Assembly: GCA_023489205.1 (NCBI GenBank)
Contig: JAMDDF010000021.1
Span: 4,244 to 11,883, forward strand
Direction of reading: 5' to 3'
Source: Actinomycetota bacterium
GTDB lineage: Bacteria > Actinomycetota > Acidimicrobiia > Acidimicrobiales > Palsa-688
DNA length: 7,640 nt
Below are positions 1 to 7,640 of the stretch, one piece after another. Numbering within the stretch: position 1 is the first letter of the stretch; each line of letters begins with the position of its first letter. The translations under genes were made by a program, and so were the position numbers. A model generated the notes under the pieces. It searched no databases. It saw only the letters and a program-made list of their open reading frames with translations, and was not told where the DNA came from.

Positions 1-1056
1 CACCCTGACGCGCACCCGGGCTCCGAAGAACGTTTCAAGGAAATCTCGGCTGCTTATGACGTTATAGGTGACGCAGCCAAGCGCAAGGAGTACGACGAGG
101 TCCGGTCACTTTCTGAAAAGGGCTTCGCGGGCAACCCCTTCGCCGGAGCGGGCACAACCGCCAACGGTGGGGTGAACTTCTCGAACTTCGGTATGGACGA
201 CCTCGGCGACCTCCTCGGCAATATCTTTGGCCGCGCCAACCGCAGGTCGCGCCCCACCACCGGCGGGGCCGGGCCCCAAGGTGGGGTGCTCGGAGCCCAG
301 CGCGGCCAGGACATCGAAGCGGAGCTCCACCTCTCCTTCGCCGAGGCCGTGCACGGGGTGACAACCAGCGTCAACGTGACCTCTGACGCCGTGTGCGCTA
401 CCTGTGGCGGGACAGGCGCCGCTCCTGGTACCAAGCCCACCGCCTGCTCGGTGTGCGGTGGACGCGGGGTCGTAAACGAAAACCAGGGCATGTTTTCTTT
501 CAGCCACCCTTGCACCGCATGTGGGGGCTCGGGCCTGCGGGTGGAAAAGCCCTGCCCGACCTGTCACGGCCGGGGGACGGTGCGGCGCGCCAGGCAAGTA
601 AAGGCACGCATCCCCCCCGGGGTGGAAAACGGCCAGCGCATCCGCTTGGCCGGCAGAGGTGGGGCAGGGCGCGGAGGCGCTCCGCCGGGAGACCTCTACG
701 TGGTCGTACACGTCACGCCCGACCCGGTCTTCACCCAAAAAGGCCGCGACTTGCAAGTGAGGGTGCCGATCACTTTCGCAGAAGCCGCACTCGGCACGAC
801 GGTCTCGGTCCCAACGCTTGGTGGTAAGCCTGTATCGCTAAAGGTCCCCGCGGGGACGCGCTCAGGCAGGGTCTTTCGCGTGAAGGGCCACGGAGTGCCT
901 GTACCGGGCAAGCCGGGCGACCTCTTGGTGAGCTTCGACATAGACGTACCCGCCAAGCTCTCCGCCGAACAAAAGCGAGCAGTGGAGGCCTTTGCAAAGG
1001 CTTCAGCGAGCGATGGCAGCAAGCTCCGCGAAAAACTGGGGGCGTCGTCACGATGA
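1..1056 (+). CDS. dnaJ: Chaperone DnaJ (Hsp40), 5' end outside the window
   Basis: Co-chaperone that delivers unfolded proteins to DnaK and stimulates its ATPase in the cytoplasm. The reading frame is open from base 1, and 351 residues are visible. They begin exactly at the HPD tripeptide of the J domain, followed by the helix III/IV pattern (EERFKEISAAYDVIGD), so roughly the first 30-40 residues are missing. A short glycine-rich linker follows (visible residues about 43-105, with a DLLGNIFG element). Four CxxCxGxG zinc repeats have their cysteines at visible residues 132/135, 149/152, 171/174 and 185/188, all intact, so this is a type I DnaJ. The C-terminal substrate-binding domains follow (motifs IPPGVENGQRIRLAG and DLYVVVHV). 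The stop TGA at 1054-1056 overlaps the ATG of hspR (ATGA), which points to the common actinobacterial dnaK-grpE-dnaJ-hspR operon; dnaK and grpE would lie upstream, unseen. Family assignment is very secure. Confidence 0.97.
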   Translation, partial: HPDAHPGSEERFKEISAAYDVIGDAAKRKEYDEVRSLSEKGFAGNPFAGAGTTANGGVNFSNFGMDDLGDLLGNIFGRANRRSRPTTGGAGPQGGVLGAQRGQDIEAELHLSFAEAVHGVTTSVNVTSDAVCATCGGTGAAPGTKPTACSVCGGRGVVNENQGMFSFSHPCTACGGSGLRVEKPCPTCHGRGTVRRARQVKARIPPGVENGQRIRLAGRGGAGRGGAPPGDLYVVVHVTPDPVFTQKGRDLQVRVPITFAEAALGTTVSVPTLGGKPVSLKVPAGTRSGRVFRVKGHGVPVPGKPGDLLVSFDIDVPAKLSAEQKRAVEAFAKASASDGSKLREKLGASSR

Positions 1057-1481
1057 GCGCCCACGTCGCCAACTTCGACGACCGCCAAAAACGCGACCGG
1101 GCACCTCAGAGAAACGGCTCGATGGCCGTCTACGTGATCTCGGTTGCAGCCGAGCTCGCCGGCGTACACCCCCAGACACTTAGGATCTACGAACGCAAGG
1201 GCCTTTTGGGCCCTGCCCGCACGCTTGGCGGGAGCCGGCGCTACAGCGACCAAGACATCGCCCTGTTGCGCCGCATACAGGACCTAACCTCATCGGGGCT
1301 CAACTTGGAAGGCGTCAAGCGGGTGATCGAGCTTGAAGCCGAGGTGGCAAAGTTGCGCCAAGAGGTCGAGGAAGCGAGGGCACAAGCCCGCCGAGCGGTT
1401 GAGGAAGTTCACCGCCAGTACCGCCGCGAGCTCGTCCCCCTGCACCTCTCGCCCGTGCGCTGGCTACCTAACCAACGATAA
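1053..1481 (+). CDS. hspR: HspR, MerR-family heat-shock repressor
   Basis: Transcriptional repressor of the dnaK regulon in actinobacteria, which works with DnaK as co-repressor. The 142-residue protein has a MerR-type winged helix-turn-helix at residues 28-66 ([20 protein letters not shown], then GGSRRYS), closely resembling my recollection of Mycobacterium HspR. A charged, probable coiled-coil helix for dimerisation follows at about 90-125. The basic C-terminal end (VRWLPNQR) resembles the mycobacterial VVWKPRR tail, which supports HspR over a generic MerR regulator. Two starts are possible: ATG at 1053, overlapping the dnaJ stop with a GGGGG run at 1038-1042, or ATG at 1122 (residue 24), just before the conserved domain. 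I chose 1053 for the ATGA coupling, but the first 23 residues (polar, many Arg/Asp) match nothing I know, so 1122 remains credible. Being in the operon it represses gives autoregulation. No CTTGAGT-N7-ACTCAAG type operator was found in the window. Confidence 0.93.
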   Translation: MSAHVANFDDRQKRDRAPQRNGSMAVYVISVAAELAGVHPQTLRIYERKGLLGPARTLGGSRRYSDQDIALLRRIQDLTSSGLNLEGVKRVIELEAEVAKLRQEVEEARAQARRAVEEVHRQYRRELVPLHLSPVRWLPNQR

Positions 1482-1482
1482 A

Positions 1483-1489
1483 AGAGGGA
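1483..1489 (+). promoter_or_regulatory. Ribosome binding site of clpB
   Basis: AGAGGGA lies 6 bases before the ATG at 1496, in the 14-base gap after the hspR stop. It fixes the clpB start, and the next residues ([15 protein letters not shown]) match the usual ClpB amino terminus. There is no room here for a separate promoter or HspR operator, so clpB is probably read on the dnaJ-hspR transcript unless a promoter lies inside hspR. Confidence 0.8.
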
Positions 1490-1495
1490 CAAAAC

Positions 1496-4000
1496 ATGCC
1501 AATTGACACCAACCGCTGGACCCAGCGGACACAAGAAGCTTTTAGCGCCGCCGTCGCAGACGCTCGTGCCCGCAACAACCCCGAAGTAACGCCCGAGCAC
1601 CTGCTGCTAGCGCTGATAGGCCAGGAGGGCACGGCCGTGTTGGCGGTGCTCGACCGTGTGGGCATCGAGGTGACGCCACTGCGCAACCGCTTGGAGGAAG
1701 CTCTCGCCAAGTTGCCCCACAGCTACGGGGGAGAAAACGCCACCTTGTCACGCCGGGCCCGCGACGTGCTAGAAGAGGCGGGGCGTGAGCGTGAACGGCT
1801 TGGCGACGAGTACCTGTCCGTCGAGCACGTCCTGCTTGCACTTTCCAAGCTCGTAGGGGCTGGGCGCGACCAGCTTCTGGAGGCCCTAAAACAAGTGAGG
1901 GGCAGCCATCGCGTTACCAGCCAGAACCCCGAAGATACCTACCAGGCGCTCGAAAAATATGGCCGTGACCTGACCGAGGAGGCGAGGCGCGGCAAGCTCG
2001 ACCCAGTCATCGGCCGGGACGAGGAAATCCGCCGTGTGGTCCAAGTCCTTTCCCGCCGTACGAAAAACAACCCCGTGCTCATAGGCGAACCGGGTGTCGG
2101 CAAGACAGCGATCGTCGAGGGCCTCGCCCGGCGCATCGTTGAGGGCGACGTGCCCGAGAGCCTGCGCGGCAAACGCCTCCTCGCCCTCGACCTAGGCTCC
2201 ATGGTGGCGGGCGCCAAGTACCGGGGTGAGTTCGAGGAACGCCTGAAGGCCGTCTTGAAGGAGATTGCCGACTCGGGCGGCGAGGTCATAACGTTTATAG
2301 ACGAGCTTCACACGATCGTGGGCGCCGGCGCTGCCGAGGGGGCCATGGACGCGGGCAACATGATAAAGCCGATGCTTGCGCGCGGCGAGCTTCGCATGAT
2401 AGGCGCGACCACGCTCGACGAGTACCGCAAGCACATCGAAAAAGACGCCGCCCTCGAGCGCCGGTTCCAACCGGTGTACGTGGGCCAGCCGTCGGTGGAA
2501 GACACCATCGCTATACTGCGTGGCCTAAAGGAGCGCTACGAGGTCCATCACGGCGTGCGCATCATGGACTCGGCGCTCGTCGCGGCCGCGGTCCTCTCGG
2601 ACCGTTACATAACCGCCCGCTTCCTGCCTGACAAAGCGATCGACTTGGTCGACGAGGCCGCTAGCCGGCTGCGGATCGAGATCGACTCGATGCCGACCGA
2701 GATCGACGTGGTAGAGCGCCGCATCCGCCAGCTCGAGATTGAGCGGGTCGCGCTCGCCAAGGAGACCGACGAGGCTTCGAGGGAACGGCTCGCGAAGCTC
2801 GACCAGGAGCTCGCCAACCTACGTGAGACCTCTGATGGGATGAAGGCTCACTGGCAGGCAGAAAAGGACGCCATCGGCTCTATCAACAGCTTGAAGGAGG
2901 AGCTCGAGGCACTGAAAGCCGAGGCTGAGCGCTACGAGCGCACCGGTGACTTGGCCAAGGCATCAGAGATCCGCTACGGCAAGATCCCCCAAGTCTCCGC
3001 GCGTGCCGACGAGGCCACCAAACGCCTAAACGAGCTCCAGGCAAGCCAAAAGATGCTGAAACAGGAGGTCGACGAGGAAGATGTCGCCGAGGTCGTCGCA
3101 AAATGGACCGGGATCCCCGTTTCGCGGCTGCTAGAAGGCGAGGTCGCCAAGCTCGTCAGGATGGAAGCCGTCCTCCACGAGCGCGTTGTCGGCCAAGACG
3201 ACGCCGTCTCGGCAGTGGCTAACGCCATCCGCCGTTCCCGAAGTGGCTTGTCGGACCCCAACCGGCCGATCGGGAGCTTCCTCTTCCTCGGCCCCACCGG
3301 CGTCGGCAAGACCGAGCTAGCTCGGGCCGTAGCGGACTTCCTCTTTGACGACGAAAAGGCCATGGTCCGCATAGACATGTCGGAGTACATGGAAAAACAT
3401 TCAGTCGCGCGCTTGGTCGGCGCGCCTCCAGGCTACGTCGGTTACGAAGAAGGCGGCCAGCTGACAGAGGCGGTCCGCCGCCGGCCCTACTCTGTCGTGC
3501 TCCTAGACGAGTTGGAAAAGGCGCACCCAGACGTTTTCAACGTGCTGCTCCAAGTACTAGACGACGGGCGGCTCACAGACGGCCAAGGGCGCACAGTCAA
3601 CTTCACCAACACCGTGCTCATAATGACCTCCAATTTCCAGGGGGACCTGCGGGAGGTCTTCAAGCCAGAGTTCTTGAACCGCATCGACGAGGTCGTGCGT
3701 TTCAAGGCCTTGAGCCAACAAGACATCGCCCAGATCGTCGACATCGCCCTGCGGGGCCTTTCAAAGCGCCTGTCTAGGAGGCGCCTCGAGCTCCAAGTCA
3801 CGCCCGCAGCCAAGGACTGGCTCGCAAAGAAGGGCTACGACCCCGCCTACGGGGCGCGGCCCCTCAAAAGGCTGATCCAGCGGGCCATCGCGGACCCCTT
3901 GGCGCTCGCCCTCTTGGAGGGCAAGTACGCCGAGGGCGACACGGTCAGCGTGGACGCCCCTGCGCCCGGCGAAGGTGGGGACGCGCTCGTGCTCGGATAG
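1496..4000 (+). CDS. clpB: ATP-dependent disaggregase ClpB (Hsp100)
   Basis: Hexameric AAA+ machine that threads aggregated proteins through its pore together with DnaK/DnaJ/GrpE. It has 834 residues. The double Clp N-domain is at about 1-150. AAA-1 has Walker A GEPGVGKT at 197-204, Walker B ITFIDE at 265-270 and pore-loop Tyr242 ([11 protein letters not shown]). The coiled-coil middle domain, about 396-525 and including the [15 protein letters not shown] segment, marks ClpB rather than ClpC or ClpA. AAA-2 has Walker A GPTGVGKT at 599-606, Walker B VVLLDE at 667-672, pore-loop Tyr647 (GYVGYEEGG), the arginine-finger region PEFLNRID at 724-731, and sensor 2 GARPLKR at 786-792. No ClpP-binding loop is visible. 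It is slightly shorter than the usual 850-870 residues, mainly because the segment between sensor 1 (TSN, 711-713) and the arginine finger is only about 10 residues long. All catalytic motifs are intact. It lies 14 bases after hspR, so it is likely HspR-controlled. Confidence 0.97.
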   Translation: MPIDTNRWTQRTQEAFSAAVADARARNNPEVTPEHLLLALIGQEGTAVLAVLDRVGIEVTPLRNRLEEALAKLPHSYGGENATLSRRARDVLEEAGRERERLGDEYLSVEHVLLALSKLVGAGRDQLLEALKQVRGSHRVTSQNPEDTYQALEKYGRDLTEEARRGKLDPVIGRDEEIRRVVQVLSRRTKNNPVLIGEPGVGKTAIVEGLARRIVEGDVPESLRGKRLLALDLGSMVAGAKYRGEFEERLKAVLKEIADSGGEVITFIDELHTIVGAGAAEGAMDAGNMIKPMLARGELRMIGATTLDEYRKHIEKDAALERRFQPVYVGQPSVEDTIAILRGLKERYEVHHGVRIMDSALVAAAVLSDRYITARFLPDKAIDLVDEAASRLRIEIDSMPTEIDVVERRIRQLEIERVALAKETDEASRERLAKLDQELANLRETSDGMKAHWQAEKDAIGSINSLKEELEALKAEAERYERTGDLAKASEIRYGKIPQVSARADEATKRLNELQASQKMLKQEVDEEDVAEVVAKWTGIPVSRLLEGEVAKLVRMEAVLHERVVGQDDAVSAVANAIRRSRSGLSDPNRPIGSFLFLGPTGVGKTELARAVADFLFDDEKAMVRIDMSEYMEKHSVARLVGAPPGYVGYEEGGQLTEAVRRRPYSVVLLDELEKAHPDVFNVLLQVLDDGRLTDGQGRTVNFTNTVLIMTSNFQGDLREVFKPEFLNRIDEVVRFKALSQQDIAQIVDIALRGLSKRLSRRRLELQVTPAAKDWLAKKGYDPAYGARPLKRLIQRAIADPLALALLEGKYAEGDTVSVDAPAPGEGGDALVLG

Positions 4001-6588
<2,588 letters not shown>

Positions 6589-6592
<4 letters not shown>

Positions 6593-7038
6593 GGGTCGCC
6601 GTATTATTGGGCTCGTCGAGCGACAAGGCAAAGATGGCGCCGGCGACCGAGCTGCTTGAGCAATTGGGGATCGAGGCAGCCGAACAAGTCATGTCAGCTC
6701 ACCGCACACCCGAGCTGGTAGCAGACTTTGCATCTCGAGCAAGGGAAATGGGCTTCGGTGCCATAATTTGTGCTGCGGGGATGGCCGCGCACCTAGCTGG
6801 CGCCGTGGCAGCCCGTACCACCTTGCCGGTGATCGGGGTGCCGCTGTCGGGGAGCGCCTTAGCCGGCGTTGACGCCCTGTACGCTACGGTCCAGATGCCC
6901 CGTGGCTTCCCCGTCGCCACCGTGGCGATCGACGGCGCCGCCAACGCGGCACTGCTGGCGGCAGAGGTCCTGGCAGTCCACGACAGTAGTGTCGCTAAGC
7001 GGTTGGCCGAGTACCGGGCGGGTTTCGCCAGCGCTTAA
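6589..7038 (+). CDS. purE: N5-carboxyaminoimidazole ribonucleotide mutase (PurE, class I type)
   Basis: Converts N5-CAIR to CAIR in de novo purine synthesis; class I enzymes need PurK to make their substrate, and purK is not in this window. The 149 residues fit a single-domain PurE. Motifs: the nucleotide-binding start LLGSSSDK (6-13, Asp12), SAHRTP at 36-41 with the conserved His38, the loop [11 protein letters not shown] at 61-71, GVPLSG, and [24 protein letters not shown]. The AAHL form of the loop indicates the bacterial class I mutase rather than the class II AIR carboxylase. The loop is slightly atypical ([11 protein letters not shown] where AGAGGAAHLPG is common). The GTG start overlaps the purD stop (GTGA), with only a weak GGGG run 7 bases upstream, so translation is probably coupled to purD. 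The TAA stop at 7036-7038 lies 26 bases from the convergent purS stop. Confidence 0.96.
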
Positions 7039-7063
7039 CGGCACCAGCGCAGGAACGGCACCA
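7037..7063 (+). repeat. 10-base direct repeat between convergent purE and purS
   Basis: AACGGCACCA occurs at 7037-7046 and again at 7054-7063, 17 bases apart start to start. The first copy includes the last two bases of the purE stop, and the second ends just before the purS stop. The two copies fill most of the 26-base gap. There is no inverted symmetry or T-tract, so it does not read as a hairpin terminator. It may be a chance duplication or a small slippage product. Confidence 0.6.
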
Positions 7064-7064
7064 A

Positions 7065-7358
7065 CTAGCCCGAGGCCGGGGCATGGCCCACAGCGCCCGC
7101 CTCGAGCACTTCGAAGACCTTCACGGAGGCCTCTTCGATCACCGGGTTGGCGAGCAAGCGCGAAGACAGGGCCTCCACGAGGTCGCGCGCCTCGTCAACA
7201 CCAGCAGCGTCGACCCGCAGGCGGAAGGCCTTGCCCGCTCTTACCTCGCTCACGCCCGAAAACCCAAGCGCCGGCAACGCCCGGCGTATTGTCGCACCAG
7301 CGGGGTCGGAGATGCCTGGGCGCAGTTGCACCTCGACAAGGGCCTCGAAACTAGGCAC
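7065..7358 (-). CDS. purS: FGAM synthetase subunit PurS
   Basis: Small subunit of the three-part PurS/PurQ/PurL enzyme that makes FGAM from FGAR, ATP and glutamine; PurS dimers bridge PurQ and small PurL. With a GTG start at 7358 the protein has 97 residues. It opens with the typical beta-strand FEALVEVQLRPGISDPAG, then IRRALPALGF..VSEVRAGKAFRL and a final strand VIEEASVKVFEV. Family members are about 80-90 residues; the extra length here is a small, Gly/Ala-rich tail after VFEVLEAG. An upstream ATG at 7433 would add 25 residues encoded on top of purC in another frame and unlike PurS, so I reject it; GTG at 7364 is a possible alternative. The start overlaps the purC stop by 8 bases (GTGCCTAG), so it is coupled to purC. 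purQ and purL do not follow, because purE converges from the other side. Confidence 0.92.
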   Translation of the reverse strand: MPSFEALVEVQLRPGISDPAGATIRRALPALGFSGVSEVRAGKAFRLRVDAAGVDEARDLVEALSSRLLANPVIEEASVKVFEVLEAGAVGHAPASG

Positions 7359-7640
7359 CCTCACCCGCCGAGTGCGCCTTGTCGCCAAAGGAAAGCCCCG
7401 TAAGGCGCTCGTAGGCATCGACGTAGCGGGCACGCGTAGACGCCACGACCTCAGGCGTCAGTGCTGGCGGGGGAGGCGACTTGTCCCAGCCAGTCTCCTC
7501 GAGCCAGTCCCGCAGCGGTTGCTTGTCGAACGACGGAGGCACCGTCCCTGGCTCCCATTGTGACGCCGGCCAAAAGCGCGAGGAGTCAGGTGTCAGGATC
7601 TCGTCACAAATTGCAAGCTCTCCGTCGATAAAACCGATCT
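7351..7640 (-). CDS. purC: SAICAR synthetase, C-terminal part (rest outside the window)
   Basis: Ligates CAIR and aspartate with ATP to give SAICAR. Only the last 95 residues are visible; the gene starts beyond base 7640 on the minus strand. The visible part reads GFIDGELAICDEILTPDSSRFWP, then PSFDKQPLRDWLEETGWDK and PPPALTPEVV..TRARYVDAYERLTG. Together these are the SAICAR synthetase signature and C-terminal end, with the TPDSSRFWP and SFDKQ...WL motifs of the longer (about 290-300 residue) form that I associate with actinobacteria and eukaryotic-like enzymes. The stop TAG at 7353-7351 overlaps the purS GTG. Its product step directly follows that of PurE, encoded opposite. Identification is secure; length and start cannot be judged. 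Confidence 0.95.
   Translation of the reverse strand, partial: IGFIDGELAICDEILTPDSSRFWPASQWEPGTVPPSFDKQPLRDWLEETGWDKSPPPPALTPEVVASTRARYVDAYERLTGLSFGDKAHSAGEGA

Noticed and set aside
1306..1321. CTTGGAAGGCGTCAAG inside hspR as a HspR operator.
   Set aside because: Arms are only 4-5 bases with 6-8 between them and do not fit the known CTTGAGT-N7-ACTCAAG layout; the bases are explained by the conserved LEGVKR codons.
7074..7096. GGGCATGGCCC near the end of purS as a hairpin terminator.
   Set aside because: The stem has only 4 pairs with a 3-base loop and no T-tract on either strand, and it lies within coding sequence.
7359..7433. Longer purS starting at an ATG at 7433.
   Set aside because: It would overlap purC by over 80 bases, and its first residues (SALRGFPLATRRTRR) do not resemble PurS, which starts at PSFEALVEV.
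7083..7563. Plus-strand open frames after purE (7083-7403 and 7147-7563).
   Set aside because: They lie over purS and purC, whose protein signatures on the minus strand are clear. The plus-strand translations are Arg-rich shadows.

Overview
This window looks like an ordinary stretch of chromosome from a high-GC Gram-positive bacterium (Actinomycetota). The evidence is the dnaJ-hspR pairing (HspR is the MerR-type heat-shock repressor typical of this phylum), the high G+C, the GTG starts and the tight stop/start overlaps. The form of several proteins (compact PurD and ClpB, the PurE variant) makes me lean towards an Acidimicrobiia-like lineage, but that is inference from memory of the families and not a computed placement.

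Region 1 (1-4000, + strand) is the 3' part of a chaperone operon: dnaJ, cut by the window edge exactly at its HPD motif, then hspR and clpB. dnaJ and hspR overlap by ATGA, and hspR and clpB are 14 bases apart. dnaK and grpE most likely lie just upstream. HspR would repress the whole set from an operator upstream of the window; I found no HspR operator inside it. DnaJ/DnaK and ClpB cooperate in protein disaggregation, so one transcript would carry both the machine and its repressor.

Region 2 (4001-7038, + strand) begins after a 61-base gap with a possible weak promoter. It holds purA, purD and purE, joined by ATGA and GTGA overlaps, and looks like one translationally coupled unit for de novo purine synthesis: GAR synthetase, the carboxylase/mutase step, and the first step from IMP to AMP.

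Region 3 (7065-7640, - strand) runs convergently: purC (SAICAR synthetase, 3' part only) followed by purS (small subunit of FGAM synthetase), overlapping by 8 bases. Only 26 bases separate the stops of purE and purS, and this gap holds a 10-base direct repeat. purS is not followed by purQ or purL, its usual partners, because the convergent purE occupies that space.

No stretch longer than 61 bases lacks a gene. I see no RNA gene, mobile element, CRISPR array or clearly novel system. The points worth a second look are modest: a high share of AUA isoleucine codons, two compact enzyme domains, an orphaned purS, a PurE loop substitution and an N-terminal extension on HspR.
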